From Bryobacterales bacterium (GTDB lineage Bacteria > Acidobacteriota > Terriglobia > Bryobacterales > Bryobacteraceae), in contig PLOR01000057.1 of the NCBI GenBank assembly GCA_003142185.1, positions 80,030 to 144,029 on the forward strand: a DNA stretch of 64,000 nucleotides, read 5' to 3'. This document shows, piece after piece, positions 50,382 through 60,640 of this stretch; position 1 is the first letter of the stretch; each line of letters opens with the position of its first letter. The translations under genes and the position numbers were made by a program. Below the pieces are notes generated by a model. That model searched no databases and was not told the origin of the DNA. It worked only from the letters and a program-made list of their open reading frames with translations.

Positions 50382-51518
50382 ATGTTTTACTATCTGCTCT
50401 ACGAACGGCTCTTCCGGCACGCCAGCGCCTTCCGTGTCTTCCGCTACACGACCTTTCGCACGGCGTTCGCCAGTATGACGGCGCTGTTCCTGTGCATCGC
50501 GCTGGGGCCGTGGCTCATCGCCAAGCTGCGGCAATTTCAAATTGGCCAGTTCATCCGCGAGGAAGGCCCGAAGTCGCACCAAAAGAAAGCCGGGACGCCG
50601 ACCATGGGCGGCGTGCTGATCATTATTTCGATCGTGATCCCGACCCTGCTGTGGGCGGACCTGCGCAACGTTTACGTGTGGGTGGCGATAGCCGCGCTGG
50701 TGGGCTACGGGTGGATTGGATTTCTGGACGATTACGCCAAGGTCACCAACCGGCGCAACCTGGGAATGTCGGGTAAGAGGAAACTGCTTTACCAGTTTGT
50801 GGTGGGCTTTGCCTTCGCCGCCGAGTTGCTGGTGTTGCGCTCCCATGGGCAGTTTGCCACCGCAATGAACATTCCGTTCATCAAGAATTATCAGCCCTCG
50901 CTGCTGATCGGCGGCCTGCTGACGAACCCTTGGACGTACTTGCTCGGCGTGCTGCCGTTCGTTGTGTTCGTGGCGCTGGTGGTGGTGTTTTCGTCGAACG
51001 CTGTGAATCTGACGGACGGATTGGACGGGCTGGCGATCGGCCTGATGGTGATTGCGGCGGGCGCGCTGACGATGCTGACCTATGCCGGCGGGCACGCGCA
51101 ACTGGCGGAGTACCTGCAACTGGCGCGCAATCCGCACTCTTCGGAGCTGACCGTGTTTTGCGGCTCGATGACGGGCGCCAGTCTGGGGTTTCTGTGGTAC
51201 AACGCGCACCCGGCGGAAATCTTCATGGGCGACGTCGGATCGCTGGCATTGGGCGGCAGCATGGCGGTAGTCGCGGTGCTGATCAAGCAGGAAGTGCTGC
51301 TGATCTTTATCGGCGGCATTTTCATTTTGGAGGCGGTTTCGGTGATTCTGCAGGTGGGGAGCTACAAACTGCGCCACGGCAAACGCATTTTCAAAATGGC
51401 GCCGCTGCACCATCACTTCGAGGCGCTGGGATGGACCGAATCGAAGATCATCGCGCGTTTCTGGATCGCCGGCCTGGTGCTGGCGCTGTTCGCGCTGACC
51501 ACGCTGAAACTGAGATGA
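50382..51518 (+). CDS. mraY: phospho-MurNAc-pentapeptide transferase
   Basis: 378 residues and about ten membrane helices. Family motifs are GPKSHQKKAGTPTMGG, FLDDYAKV, NLTDGLDGLAIG, MGDVGSLALGG and the C-terminal PLHHHFEALGW. MraY makes lipid I at the inner membrane. The stop overlaps the murD start. Confidence 0.97.
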   Translation: MFYYLLYERLFRHASAFRVFRYTTFRTAFASMTALFLCIALGPWLIAKLRQFQIGQFIREEGPKSHQKKAGTPTMGGVLIIISIVIPTLLWADLRNVYVWVAIAALVGYGWIGFLDDYAKVTNRRNLGMSGKRKLLYQFVVGFAFAAELLVLRSHGQFATAMNIPFIKNYQPSLLIGGLLTNPWTYLLGVLPFVVFVALVVVFSSNAVNLTDGLDGLAIGLMVIAAGALTMLTYAGGHAQLAEYLQLARNPHSSELTVFCGSMTGASLGFLWYNAHPAEIFMGDVGSLALGGSMAVVAVLIKQEVLLIFIGGIFILEAVSVILQVGSYKLRHGKRIFKMAPLHHHFEALGWTESKIIARFWIAGLVLALFALTTLKLR

Positions 51519-52861
51519 CGATGAACTGGGCCGGCGCCAGAGTGCTGGTGGTCGGCATGAAAAAATCGGGGCTGGCGTCGGCCGAACTGCTGGCGGGCCT
51601 GGGCGCGCGCGTCCGGTCGACCGACCTGAAGCCGCTCGACCAACTGGGCGAAGCGGCGGAGGTGCTGGCGCGCTTTGCGATCCCCTTCGAATTGCAGACG
51701 CCGGCAGTGTTTTTGGAGTGCGACGCGGTAGTGGTCTCGCCCGACGTGCCGGTGGACCTGGCGCCGCTCGAAGCCGCTCGCGAGCGCGGCGTGAACGTGA
51801 TCGGCGAAGTCGAGCTGGCGGCGCCTTTCCTGAAGGGGCGCACCATCGGCGTCACCGGCTCCAACGGCAAAACCACCACCACCAGCCTGATCGGCCACAT
51901 CCTGCGCGCGGCGGGCATCGCGACGCAGGTGGGTGGCAATATCGGAACGCCGGTGACGGCGATGATCGCGACATCGCGCGAGGACGGCTGGAACGTGCTG
52001 GAGCTTTCCAGCTTTCAGATCGAGACCATTCGCGATTTCCACGCGCACGTGGGGCTGGCGCTGAACGTCACCCAAAATCATCTGGATCGGCATCACACCT
52101 TCGAGAACTATGCGGCGGCCAAAGGCCGCCTGTTTCGCAACATGACCGCCGGCGACTTCGCCATTCTGAACGCGGACGATCCGGTAACGGCCGCCTACGC
52201 CAACCAGACGGCGGCAACCGTGGAATGGTTCAGCGGCACGCGCAAAGTGGAGCGCGGCGCCCACTTGTGCGGCGAGAAACTGGTGCTCGACGGGAAGCTC
52301 CTGATGGAAGCCGGCGAGATCCCGCTGCGCGGGCGGCACAATGTGGAGAATGTGCTGGCGGCCTCGATCGCCGCCGCGCGCGCGGGCGTGATGAGCGGCG
52401 CGATTGCCGCCGCCGTGCGGACTTTCCACGCCGTCGAACACCGGCTGGAGTTTGTGCGCAAGGTTGGTGGTATCGATTTCTATAACGATTCTAAAGCCAC
52501 CAGCGTGGACGCAACGCTCAAGGCGCTGGACGCGTTTCCTGGCGGCCTCTGGGTGATTCTGGGCGGCAAGGATAAGGGGCTCGATTTTTCCGCGCTGCGC
52601 GAGCCGCTCTCGCAAAAGGCGCACGCGGCGCTGCTGATTGGCGCGGCGGCGCCGAAGCTTGCCCGCCAGTTGTCCGGCGCGCTGCCGCTGGTGGAGTCGG
52701 GCACGCTGGACGCGGCGATTCAATACGGCTACCGGAACGGCCGCGCCGGCGACACGGTGCTGCTGGCGCCGGCCTGCGCCAGCTTCGACCAGTTCCGCAG
52801 CTTCGAGCATCGCGGAGAAGTGTTCAAACAGGTCGTCAACCAACTCGAGCGAAAGAACTGA
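51515..52861 (+). CDS. murD: UDP-MurNAc-L-Ala D-Glu ligase
   Basis: 448 residues from the ATG overlapping the mraY stop. N-terminal VLVVGMKKSGLASAELLAGL, ATP loop GVTGSNGKTTTTSLIG, later NVTQNHLDRHHTFENYAAAK and NDSKATSVDATLKAL. MurD adds D-glutamate. ftsW begins immediately after the stop. Confidence 0.96.
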   Translation: MTMNWAGARVLVVGMKKSGLASAELLAGLGARVRSTDLKPLDQLGEAAEVLARFAIPFELQTPAVFLECDAVVVSPDVPVDLAPLEAARERGVNVIGEVELAAPFLKGRTIGVTGSNGKTTTTSLIGHILRAAGIATQVGGNIGTPVTAMIATSREDGWNVLELSSFQIETIRDFHAHVGLALNVTQNHLDRHHTFENYAAAKGRLFRNMTAGDFAILNADDPVTAAYANQTAATVEWFSGTRKVERGAHLCGEKLVLDGKLLMEAGEIPLRGRHNVENVLAASIAAARAGVMSGAIAAAVRTFHAVEHRLEFVRKVGGIDFYNDSKATSVDATLKALDAFPGGLWVILGGKDKGLDFSALREPLSQKAHAALLIGAAAPKLARQLSGALPLVESGTLDAAIQYGYRNGRAGDTVLLAPACASFDQFRSFEHRGEVFKQVVNQLERKN

Positions 52862-54013
52862 ATGCCGCAGCGACTCAAAACCGACTGGATTCTCTTCGCG
52901 GCCGTGCTGGCCCTGGTGCTGTTCGGCCTGCTGATCGTCTACAGCGCCTCCTCGATCATGGCGCGGATGGACGCGCGCTACAACTCGAGCTGGTATTTCG
53001 TGGTCCGCCAGGCGGGTTACGCGGTGGTGGCGGTGGTGGTGATGATGGCGCTCAAGCGCACCCATTACCGCGTCTTTCAGAATCCGGCGGTAGCCTTCGG
53101 CGCCATCGGCGTGGCGCTGATGTTGCTGTTCGCGGTGTACTTCGTGGATGCGGCGCACCACCGCTGGCTGCGGCTGGGCGGTCCGGTGGGAGTGCAGCCG
53201 TCGGAGCTGGCCAAGCCGGCGCTGGTGATCTTCCTCGCGTTCTTCGTCACCTGGCGCGCGCGCGCCATCAATAACGCGCGGCACACGCTGGTGCCGGCGG
53301 CGCTGGCGGTGGGGTTTCTGATTTTCGCGGTGGTGGTGCCGGACCTGGGAACGGCCGTGGTGCTGGGACTGGCCGCCATGGCGGTGTTCTTCGTGGCCGG
53401 GCTGCAATGGCGATATTGCTTCATTGTGGCGGCAATGGCTTTTCTGGGGCTGGTGGTTTCGATTTTCGCTGAGCCTTACCGCTTAGGACGCGTGATCCGT
53501 TTCTTCGATCCCAGTTTTCAGTACGTGTCCCGCATCGACCCGCACGGCTGGCTCAAGGCCCGCAGCGAGCGGACGCTCCGCACGCGCGATACGAATTACC
53601 AGTTGGAGCAGTCGCAGATCGCCGTAGGCGCGGGCGGCGTGGCGGGCGTGGGGTTGATGAATGGCAGGCAGAAGCTGCTGTATTTGCCGGAGGCGCACAC
53701 CGATTTCATTTACGCGGTGGCGGGCGAGGAGATGGGCCTCATTGGGGCGGCGGGCTTGCTGGCCGGATTCCTGGTGATCTTGTGGCGCGGCCTGCGGGCC
53801 AGCCTGCGCATGCGCGACGATTTCGGCCGCTACCTGGCGCTGGGTGTGACGGTGGTGATCGTGGTGCAGGGGTTCATCAATATGAGCGTGGTGTTGGGCA
53901 TCATGCCGACCAAGGGAATTCCGCTGCCGATGATCAGCTACGGCGGCAGCTCGTTGGTGAGCACGCTGGCGCTGCTGGGCATCTTGATGAACGTGAGCGA
54001 GCATGCCGGGTAA
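52862..54013 (+). CDS. ftsW: SEDS glycosyltransferase FtsW
   Basis: 383 residues with about ten membrane segments. Diagnostic blocks are GVQPSELAKPALVIFLA, VPDLGTAVVLGL, AGEEMGLIGA and the end TKGIPLPMISYGGSS. FtsW polymerises septal glycan with FtsI. It overlaps murG by 11 bases. Confidence 0.96.
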   Translation: MPQRLKTDWILFAAVLALVLFGLLIVYSASSIMARMDARYNSSWYFVVRQAGYAVVAVVVMMALKRTHYRVFQNPAVAFGAIGVALMLLFAVYFVDAAHHRWLRLGGPVGVQPSELAKPALVIFLAFFVTWRARAINNARHTLVPAALAVGFLIFAVVVPDLGTAVVLGLAAMAVFFVAGLQWRYCFIVAAMAFLGLVVSIFAEPYRLGRVIRFFDPSFQYVSRIDPHGWLKARSERTLRTRDTNYQLEQSQIAVGAGGVAGVGLMNGRQKLLYLPEAHTDFIYAVAGEEMGLIGAAGLLAGFLVILWRGLRASLRMRDDFGRYLALGVTVVIVVQGFINMSVVLGIMPTKGIPLPMISYGGSSLVSTLALLGILMNVSEHAG

Positions 54014-55082
54014 GCCGGCCGCGCACGCTCCGTTTCTGATGGCCGGTGGAGGGACGGGCGGACACGTGATTCCGGCGCTGGCGGTGGCGCAGGAGTTGCG
54101 GCGGCGGGGTCACGATGTGTTTTTTGTGGGCACCGAGCGGGGCCTGGAAGCCAAGCTGGTTCCGGAGGCGGGGTTCGAGTTGAAGAAGATCGAAATCGGC
54201 GGGCTGAATCGCGTGAGCGCCAGGCAAAGGCTGTCCACGCTGGCGCGTCTGCCGTTCGCCACGCTGGGTTCGATGAACTACCGCGCGTCGGCGGTTTTCA
54301 GCATGGGCGGGTATGTGGCCGGGCCGGCGGTGATGGCGGCGCTGGCAAAGCGCGTCCCGGTGGTGGTGATGGAGCCGAACGCGATTCCCGGATTCACCAA
54401 CCGTGCCATCGGGCGGCTGGCGGCGCGCGCGCTGATTTCCTTTCCCGAAACGGCGCGGTACTTCGCGCGGGGCAAATCGGAGCTGACCGGGTTGCCGGTG
54501 CGGGAGGAATTCTTCGCCATCCCGCCGAAGCCGCGGGAGGACCGGCTACACCTTCTGATCACTGGTGGCAGCCAGGGGTCGCGCACGCTCAACCGGGCCA
54601 GCCGGGAAAGCTGGCCGCTGTTTCGCGCGGCGGGGTCCGCGGTTCGCATCGTACACCAATGCGGCTCGAACGAACTGGAAGAAATGCGGCAAGCTTTCGC
54701 GGCATCCGGTTTGGAGGGAGAGGTGATGCCGTTCATCGCCGACATGCCGGCGGCGTTCGGCGAGGCTGACCTGGTGGTGAGCCGTTCCGGAGCGGGCGCG
54801 GTCTCCGAGCTGGCCGCGGCGGGCAAGCCTTCCATTCTGGTTCCCTTCCCGTTCGCCGCCAACGACCACCAGATGCGTAACGCGGAAGCCATCGAGCGGG
54901 GCGGCGCGGCGCGCCTGGTCCGCGACGCCGAAATGAACGGACAACGCCTTTACACGCTGGTGCGCGAGTTGGCGGAGACGGAGGGCGCTTTGGAGCGGAT
55001 GGGCGCGGCCGCGCGCCAGTTCGCGCACCCGGGCGCGGCGCGGCGGGCAGCCGAAATACTAGAGGAGGTGGCGCGGTGGTAG
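54003..55082 (+). CDS. murG: lipid II synthase (GlcNAc transferase)
   Basis: 359 residues of GT28. The GGGTGGHVIPALAVAQEL glycine loop opens the protein; GGYVAGPAVMAAL, TGGSQGSRTLNR and SRSGAGAVSELAAAGKPSIL follow. MurG adds GlcNAc to lipid I. A repeat copy lies between it and murC. Confidence 0.96.
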   Translation: MPGKPAAHAPFLMAGGGTGGHVIPALAVAQELRRRGHDVFFVGTERGLEAKLVPEAGFELKKIEIGGLNRVSARQRLSTLARLPFATLGSMNYRASAVFSMGGYVAGPAVMAALAKRVPVVVMEPNAIPGFTNRAIGRLAARALISFPETARYFARGKSELTGLPVREEFFAIPPKPREDRLHLLITGGSQGSRTLNRASRESWPLFRAAGSAVRIVHQCGSNELEEMRQAFAASGLEGEVMPFIADMPAAFGEADLVVSRSGAGAVSELAAAGKPSILVPFPFAANDHQMRNAEAIERGGAARLVRDAEMNGQRLYTLVRELAETEGALERMGAAARQFAHPGAARRAAEILEEVARW

Positions 55083-55088
55083 TAGAGG

Positions 55089-55109
55089 TAGGGCATGCTT
55101 TAGCTTGCC
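55089..55109 (+). repeat. 21-base repeat copy between murG and murC
   Basis: Identical to 30840-30860, in the same orientation relative to the upstream gene (a few bases after its stop). Confidence 0.8.
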
Positions 55110-55166
55110 CGGTTGTACGTTTTCGATTGACACGGGCCGCGCTAACCGAAACAATACATTAAGGAA

Positions 55167-56561
55167 ATGTTTTTTCGTCCACAACACTTTCACTTCACCG
55201 GGATCGGCGGCATCGGCATGAGCGGCATCGCCGAGGTGTTGCTAACCCTGGGGTATGAGATCAGCGGCTCGGACCTGCGGCTCTCGCCCACCACGGAACG
55301 GCTGGCGGCGCTGGGGGCGCGGATCTACGAAGGCCACGCTGCGTCCAACCTGGCCGGGGCGCGCGCGCTGGTAGTGAGCTCGGCGGTGGATGAACAGAAT
55401 CCCGAAGTTGTTGAGGCCCGGCGGCTGCAAATTCCGGTCATCCCGCGCGGCGAGCTGCTGGCGGAGCTGATGCGCCTGAAGTACGGCATCGCGGTGGCCG
55501 GCAGCCACGGCAAGACCACCACCACATCCATGGCCGCGACGATTCTGAACTGCGCCGGTCTCGACCCGACAGTGGTGGTGGGCGGAAAGGTCGCCACCAT
55601 GGGCGGCACCAACGCCAGACTGGGACGTAGCGATTTTCTGCTGGCGGAAGCCGATGAGAGCGACGGCTCGTTCGTCAAGCTGGCGCCGATTATCGCCGTG
55701 GTCACCAATATCGACCGCGAGCACCTGGACCACTATCCGTCTCTCGACGCGATTCGGGCGGCCTTCATCGAGTTCGTCAACAAGGTGCCGTTTTACGGCG
55801 CCGCGATCGTCTGCCTGGACGACGCCAACGTGCAGGGCATCCTGCCCCAGATCCGCCGGCGCACGATTACCTACGGCACCACCGCGCAGGCCGATATGGA
55901 AGCCGGCGAGATTGCCTGTGGTTCCTTTTCGAGCGACTTCCGGCTGCGCTCGCGCGGCAACGATCTGGGCCGCTTCCACCTGCGCATTCCGGGCCGGCAC
56001 AACGTGCTGAACGCCACCGCCGCGGTCACGGTCGCGCTGGAGCTCGAAGTCAAGCCGGATGCGATTCGCGAAGCGCTCGCCACCTTCAGCGGCGTGGACC
56101 GCCGTTTTCAGGTGCGCGGTAAGGAGCGCGGCATCACGGTGGTGGACGATTACGGCCACCATCCCACCGAGATTCGCGCGACCCTCGACGGGGCGCGCCT
56201 GTGCGGTTTCGATCGCATCCATGTGCTGTTCCAGCCGCACCGTTTCTCGCGAACCTTTCACCTGATGGATGAATTCGGGCGCGCCTTCCATCAAGCCGAC
56301 AGCGTGTTCGTGCTGGACATTTACGCGGCTTCGGAAAAGCCCATCGAGGGAGTGACGGCCGAGGCGCTGGTGGGGCGGATCCGGCAGTTCGGCCACCATT
56401 CGGCGGAGTACGTGGGCACGCTCGCGCGCGGCGTGGATCGCCTGCTCGACGTGGCGAGCGCCGGCGACCTGGTGCTCACGCTCGGCGCCGGCAACGTGTG
56501 GCAGGCGGGCGAAACCGTTTTGGAGCGATTGCGCGCGGAGGCACCCATTGCCGCGGGATAA
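55167..56561 (+). CDS. murC: UDP-MurNAc L-alanine ligase
   Basis: 464 residues. [16 protein letters not shown] near the start, ATP loop [34 protein letters not shown] and FQPHRFSRT are all typical. MurC adds L-alanine to UDP-MurNAc. The end overlaps the TTG start of ftsQ by 14 bases. murB, often next to murC, is absent. Confidence 0.97.
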   Translation: MFFRPQHFHFTGIGGIGMSGIAEVLLTLGYEISGSDLRLSPTTERLAALGARIYEGHAASNLAGARALVVSSAVDEQNPEVVEARRLQIPVIPRGELLAELMRLKYGIAVAGSHGKTTTTSMAATILNCAGLDPTVVVGGKVATMGGTNARLGRSDFLLAEADESDGSFVKLAPIIAVVTNIDREHLDHYPSLDAIRAAFIEFVNKVPFYGAAIVCLDDANVQGILPQIRRRTITYGTTAQADMEAGEIACGSFSSDFRLRSRGNDLGRFHLRIPGRHNVLNATAAVTVALELEVKPDAIREALATFSGVDRRFQVRGKERGITVVDDYGHHPTEIRATLDGARLCGFDRIHVLFQPHRFSRTFHLMDEFGRAFHQADSVFVLDIYAASEKPIEGVTAEALVGRIRQFGHHSAEYVGTLARGVDRLLDVASAGDLVLTLGAGNVWQAGETVLERLRAEAPIAAG

Positions 56562-57312
56562 CAAGAAAAGCGGCGGCATTCGCTGGCGGCTGTGGCTGGG
56601 CCTGGCGGCGGCATGCCTGGTATGCGCATCCACCGCGGTAGCGGCTTTGCAACTGCACGATTACCTGTCGACCGACGCGCGGTTCGTGCTGTCGCGCGAT
56701 CGCACGGATGCGCTGGCCCTCGCCGGGCTGCGCTACGCGTCGCGATCCAAGGTGCGGCACGTCTTCGACGCCGATTTCGGCCGCGGAATTCTGGCCGTGC
56801 CGCTGGCCGAGCGGCGGCGCCGTTTGCTGGCGATCGATTGGATCGAGGACGCCTCGGTCTCGCGCGTCTGGCCGGACCGGTTGGTGGTGCGCATCCGGGA
56901 ACGCATTCCGGTGGCCTTCGTCTATTTGGCGAGCAGCGTGGTCTTGATCGACGCCGAGGGTGTGCTGCTGGAGCCGCCGCCGCAGGCTTCGTTCACATTT
57001 CCGGTGCTGAGCGGAATCCGCGAAGACTCCACGGAAGATACGCGGCGCGATCGGGTGCAGGCGCTGCTGCGGCTGGAAGACGATATGGGCTACCTGGCCA
57101 AGGACATCTCCGAAGTGGACGCCTCCGATCCGGAGAATATGCGCGTGGTCGTGCAGGTGGATCACCAGACCGTATCGTTGCTCCTGGGCGACACCAATTA
57201 TGGGCGGCGCTATCAGAATTTTCTCGGTCACTTCCAGGAAATCGAGCAGCGGTCGCCGCAGGCGAGGACCTTCGATCTCCGGCTGGAGGATCGCATCACC
57301 GCGAAGGAATAA
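56548..57312 (+). CDS. ftsQ: FtsQ/DivIB division protein
   Basis: 254 residues from a TTG start inside murC. A single membrane segment (about 16-34) precedes a POTRA domain ([20 protein letters not shown] to [26 protein letters not shown], split here at residue gaps) and a beta domain. FtsQ recruits FtsL/FtsB and later division proteins. Another start further in would cut the membrane segment. Confidence 0.9.
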   Translation: MPRDNKKSGGIRWRLWLGLAAACLVCASTAVAALQLHDYLSTDARFVLSRDRTDALALAGLRYASRSKVRHVFDADFGRGILAVPLAERRRRLLAIDWIEDASVSRVWPDRLVVRIRERIPVAFVYLASSVVLIDAEGVLLEPPPQASFTFPVLSGIREDSTEDTRRDRVQALLRLEDDMGYLAKDISEVDASDPENMRVVVQVDHQTVSLLLGDTNYGRRYQNFLGHFQEIEQRSPQARTFDLRLEDRITAKE

Positions 57313-57324
57313 AGAAGCCAACCG

Positions 57325-58518
57325 ATGGCGGAAAAACCGATTTACGCAGTGGGACTCGACGCGGGCAGCACCCGGACGCGCATGGTGGTTTGCGCGCTGG
57401 AGGAACAACTGCGTCTGCTCGGTTGCGCGGTGGTGGAGTCGGAGGGTTGGTCGAAGGGATCGATCGCGGATCAGCGGGCGGTGGGCGAATCGATTCTGGC
57501 GGCGCTCGCACAAGCGGAGTTGAGCGCGGGCGTCTCCGTGGAGTCGGCGGTGGTCGGGATGGGCGGCCCCAGCTTGCGCGGCGCAGCCGGGCGTGGCGTG
57601 CTGGAGCTGGGTTACCCGCGGGAAATTCAGCAGCGCGACGTGAACCGGGTGAAGGAGCGCGCTGCGCGCGTGCAGTTGCAGGAAGACCGCATGGTGCTGC
57701 AATTGTTCCCGCAGGATTTCGTGGTGGACGATCACCCGGGCCACCGCGATCCGCGCAAAATGACGGCGGCGCGGCTGGAGCTCAACGTTCACCTGCTGAC
57801 GGCTTCGGCGCGGGAACACGATGCGCTGGTGGGAGCGGTGAACCAGGCGCACCTGGTGGTGGAAGAGACGGTCTTCGAGGCGCAGGCGGCCTGGTACGCG
57901 GCGGTGAAGCCCGAGGAGAGGCGCGAGGGCGTGGCGCTGGTCGACATCGGCGCCGATTCCACTTCCCTGGTGGTTTACTACGACGAGGTCATGTGCCTGG
58001 CTTCCACCGTGCGGGTTTGCGGAGGCCACTTCACCAGCGACCTGGCGCGTGGCCTGTGCGTCAGCCCGGCCGAGGCCGAGCAGGTGAAGATCGAATACGG
58101 GAGGGCGCGCGCCGCCGATTCACCCGAGAACATCCTGGTGGAATTGCCTGCGCCGGAGGGCTGCGGGCCGCGGCAGGCGCCGAAGAGGCACGTGGACCTG
58201 ATCCTGGAGTCGCGCGCGCGCGAGTTGTTTCAACTGGTGCGCGGCGAGTTGGCGCGCGTGGGCATGGAGCAGGCGCTGCTGGGCGGCGTCTTCATCGCCG
58301 GCGGCGGCGCACGGCTGGCGGAGATTCTCGACGTGGCGGCAGACGAATTGAAGTGCCAGTCGCGATTCGGACTCGCGGAGGGAATCGCCGACTGGCCGAA
58401 GGAGATGGACGACCCGGAATGGTGTACCGCGGCCGGCCTGGCGATGTACTCGGCAAAACTGAAGGCGCAGACGGAACGGCAGCGGGCGGCGGTGGGCTGG
58501 TTGAGCAAGATTCTGTAG
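57325..58518 (+). CDS. ftsA: FtsA, actin-like Z-ring anchor
   Basis: 397 residues of the actin fold. Nucleotide motifs are [15 protein letters not shown] at the N terminus, [14 protein letters not shown] in the middle and [12 protein letters not shown] near 320. The C-terminal VGWLSKIL could be the amphipathic membrane helix. FtsA ties FtsZ filaments to the membrane. A GGAGG-like site precedes ftsZ within 20 bases after the stop. Confidence 0.93.
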   Translation: MAEKPIYAVGLDAGSTRTRMVVCALEEQLRLLGCAVVESEGWSKGSIADQRAVGESILAALAQAELSAGVSVESAVVGMGGPSLRGAAGRGVLELGYPREIQQRDVNRVKERAARVQLQEDRMVLQLFPQDFVVDDHPGHRDPRKMTAARLELNVHLLTASAREHDALVGAVNQAHLVVEETVFEAQAAWYAAVKPEERREGVALVDIGADSTSLVVYYDEVMCLASTVRVCGGHFTSDLARGLCVSPAEAEQVKIEYGRARAADSPENILVELPAPEGCGPRQAPKRHVDLILESRARELFQLVRGELARVGMEQALLGGVFIAGGGARLAEILDVAADELKCQSRFGLAEGIADWPKEMDDPEWCTAAGLAMYSAKLKAQTERQRAAVGWLSKIL

Positions 58519-58535
58519 CGGGAGGCGAAACGAAA

Positions 58536-59777
58536 ATGGGGCTGATGGACTCGCGTATCGAAGACTTTAGGTACGAAATCGCGGAAGAAGCGCACCACGG
58601 AACCCAGATCAAGGTGATTGGCGTGGGCGGGGGCGGGTGCAACGCCGTAGCGCGCATGGTGCGGGAAGGCGTGGAGGGCGTCGAGTTCTGTGTGATGAAC
58701 ACGGACCTGCAGGCGCTGGAGGCGGTCGAAGTTCCCCACAAGCTGCAACTGGGGCCCAAGCTCACCAGGGGGCTGGGCGCCGGGGCCAATCCGGAAGTCG
58801 GCCAGCAGGCCGCGCTCGAAAACACCGACCACATTCTGGAGGTACTGCAGGGTGCGGACATGGTTTTCGTCACGGCTGGACTCGGCGGCGGAACCGGAAC
58901 CGGCGCCGCGCCCGTGATCGCCAGCCTGGCCAAGGAAATGGGCGCGCTCACGGTGGCCGTGGTGACCAAACCATTCGGATTCGAAGGCCCGCGGCGCATG
59001 CGCCTGGCCGAAGAGGGGCTGCGCAGACTGGCCACCGCGGTGGATACGGTGATCGCCATTCCCAACGACCGGCTGCTGGCGTTGGTGCCGCGCGGCACCA
59101 GTTTCTTCGAGGCGTTCAAAGTGGCCGACGACCTGCTGCGGCAGGCCGTGCAGGGCATCAGCGACATCATCACCACGCCGGGATTGATCAACCGCGACTT
59201 CTCCGACATCAAGGCCACCATGCTGGGCATGGGCTACGCGATGATGGGCACGGCGGTGGGACGTGGCGAGAAGGCGGCGGTGGATGCGGCGCGCCAGGCC
59301 ATCAGTTGCCCGCTGCTCGAGGACTCGCGCATCGCCGGCTCGAAGGGCATCCTGATCAACATCACCGGTTCCAGCCGCCTCGGGCTGCACGAAGTCAACG
59401 AGGCGTGCTCCATCATCCGCGAGGCGGCCGAATGCGAGGACGCGCAGATCAATTTCGGCGTGATTCTCAACGAGAGCCTGGCGGACGCGGTCAAGATCAC
59501 CGTGATCGCCACCGGGTTCCAGCCCGAGCAAACAGCCGTGGTGGCGGAGCAAGCGGCGGTGGCGCCGGAGCGCCGGGCCGCCGGTGCGGTAACCAGGGTG
59601 CGGTCGCTGGGCGCGGAGCCCGAACCGGTTCCGCCGCCGGCCGCGGTGTTGCCCGAGCCCTTGGTCGCGGCGTCCGCGCAGCCGGCAGGGGCCGCCGAGG
59701 AAGAAGGATCGATGGAGTTCGATCTGGAAGACCTGGACACCCCGGCATTCATGCGGCAAGGGCGGCTGCTGAACTAA
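58536..59777 (+). CDS. ftsZ: FtsZ, tubulin-like division GTPase
   Basis: 413 residues from the ATG at 58536, with GGAGG at 58521-58525. GTP motifs are [14 protein letters not shown], the tubulin signature [12 protein letters not shown] near 115-126, and NADVEL-type loop variants; the C-terminal peptide [13 protein letters not shown] binds FtsA. The linker before it is Ala/Pro-rich. The long open frame seen upstream in the same register is an artefact over ftsQ/ftsA. Confidence 0.98.
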   Translation: MGLMDSRIEDFRYEIAEEAHHGTQIKVIGVGGGGCNAVARMVREGVEGVEFCVMNTDLQALEAVEVPHKLQLGPKLTRGLGAGANPEVGQQAALENTDHILEVLQGADMVFVTAGLGGGTGTGAAPVIASLAKEMGALTVAVVTKPFGFEGPRRMRLAEEGLRRLATAVDTVIAIPNDRLLALVPRGTSFFEAFKVADDLLRQAVQGISDIITTPGLINRDFSDIKATMLGMGYAMMGTAVGRGEKAAVDAARQAISCPLLEDSRIAGSKGILINITGSSRLGLHEVNEACSIIREAAECEDAQINFGVILNESLADAVKITVIATGFQPEQTAVVAEQAAVAPERRAAGAVTRVRSLGAEPEPVPPPAAVLPEPLVAASAQPAGAAEEEGSMEFDLEDLDTPAFMRQGRLLN

Positions 59778-59783
59778 CTGGCC

Positions 59784-59910
59784 GTGGCGCACGCACTCGT
59801 GCGTGCCGCATCGACACTCGTGTCGATGCAGGGCGGGCGTTGACGGGACGCGTGCTCAACCCGGGCGTCGCGAAGAGTCGCGACGCGGCACCGACGAGTG
59901 CGTGCGCCAC
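59784..59910. repeat. cluster of perfect hairpins between ftsZ and purS
   Basis: Three hairpins with four-base loops: GCACGCA-CTCG-TGCGTGC (59789-59806), CATCGACA-CTCG-TGTCGATG (59809-59828) and GTCGCGA-AGAG-TCGCGAC (59867-59884). They are enclosed by a perfect 17-bp outer inverted repeat (59784-59800 / 59894-59910). The element nearly fills the spacer; it may end ftsZ transcription, though no T-run follows. Confidence 0.8.
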
Positions 59911-59942
59911 AACTACCGAAGCCGGTTATAATCGGAGTTCCC

Positions 59943-60188
59943 ATGAAAGCTCGCGTTTTTGTTTCCTTGAAGACCACGGTGCTCGACCCGCAGGGCAAGA
60001 CGGTGCGCGCGGCGCTCCAGGGCCTCGGTTATCCGGCTATAGAGGATGTACGCCAAGGCAAATTCTTCGATATCGCCATCGCCAGCGGAGTCACCCGCGA
60101 ACAGGCGCGGAAGGATATCGAGACCATCGCTCACGACGTTCTCGCTAATCCGGTGATCGAAGAGTACCGCGTGGAATTGCTGGACTGA
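59943..60188 (+). CDS. purS: phosphoribosylformylglycinamidine synthase subunit PurS
   Basis: 81 residues from the ATG at 59943. MKARVFVSLKTTVLDPQGKT and VRQGKFFDIAI, with NPVIEEYRVELLD at the end, are PurS features. PurS holds PurL and PurQ together for conversion of FGAR to FGAM in purine synthesis. purQ and purL are not in the window. Confidence 0.92.
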   Translation: MKARVFVSLKTTVLDPQGKTVRAALQGLGYPAIEDVRQGKFFDIAIASGVTREQARKDIETIAHDVLANPVIEEYRVELLD

Positions 60189-60240
60189 CCGCCGTGGCGC
60201 AGCTTGCCCGTGCACCATCCGGGGCTGTCAAGCCTGCTGA

Positions 60241-60268
60241 GCCGAGAGTCGTCTCGGCTTTTCCTGTT
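60241..60268 (+). terminator. hairpin terminator after purS
   Basis: GCCGAGA-GTCG-TCTCGGC (7-bp stem) followed by TTTTCCTGTTTT. Same loop and T-tract as the hairpin at 20434, with one compensating base-pair change in the stem. Confidence 0.7.
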
Positions 60269-60321
60269 TTGCCGCCGCTATTTAGGTGAAACCCAAGCGA
60301 AACGGTGCGGGCGGCCACCTA

Positions 60322-60330
60322 TGCTATACT
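60322..60330 (+). promoter_or_regulatory. extended -10 promoter candidate for rpmI-rplT
   Basis: TGCTATACT matches an extended -10 (TGN plus TATACT), 38 bases before the rpmI ATG. A -35 is not evident. Confidence 0.5.
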
Positions 60331-60368
60331 CGAATAGTTTCCCGTTCGCAAGGACCATCGGAAATTCT

Positions 60369-60563
60369 ATGCCTAAGCTCAAGACACATAAAGGTGCGGC
60401 CAAACGGTTCCATAAAACCGGCACGGGGCAAGTGATGCGCAGTCACGCCTTCGGCCGGCATATCCTGACCTCGAAGCCGCACAAACGCAAGAAGAAGCTG
60501 CATCAGAGCGTGCTGGCCGATCCGACCAACCAGCCGGCTCTGAAGCGCATGCTCCCCTATTAA
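60369..60563 (+). CDS. rpmI: 50S ribosomal protein L35
   Basis: 64 residues from the ATG at 60369: [20 protein letters not shown], then the basic block [12 protein letters not shown]35 is a small 50S protein, partner of L20. The usual infC upstream is missing here; purS takes that place. Confidence 0.95.
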   Translation: MPKLKTHKGAAKRFHKTGTGQVMRSHAFGRHILTSKPHKRKKKLHQSVLADPTNQPALKRMLPY

Positions 60564-60640
60564 ACGGGTGAGCGGTTTGCGCGGACGGTGCGCGTGGCAC
60601 GTGCCCGTTCCGCCAAGTCTATTTCAAAGGAGATTGAAAC

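Noticed and set aside
51413..53407. A 664-codon minus-strand open frame under murD and ftsW
   Set aside because: Antisense shadow with His/Arg-rich composition and no motif.
56592..59777. An open frame of about 1061 codons covering ftsQ, ftsA and ftsZ
   Set aside because: Only its last 413 codons (ftsZ) have family similarity; the rest is another register of ftsQ and ftsA with Arg/Gly/Ala-rich nonsense composition.
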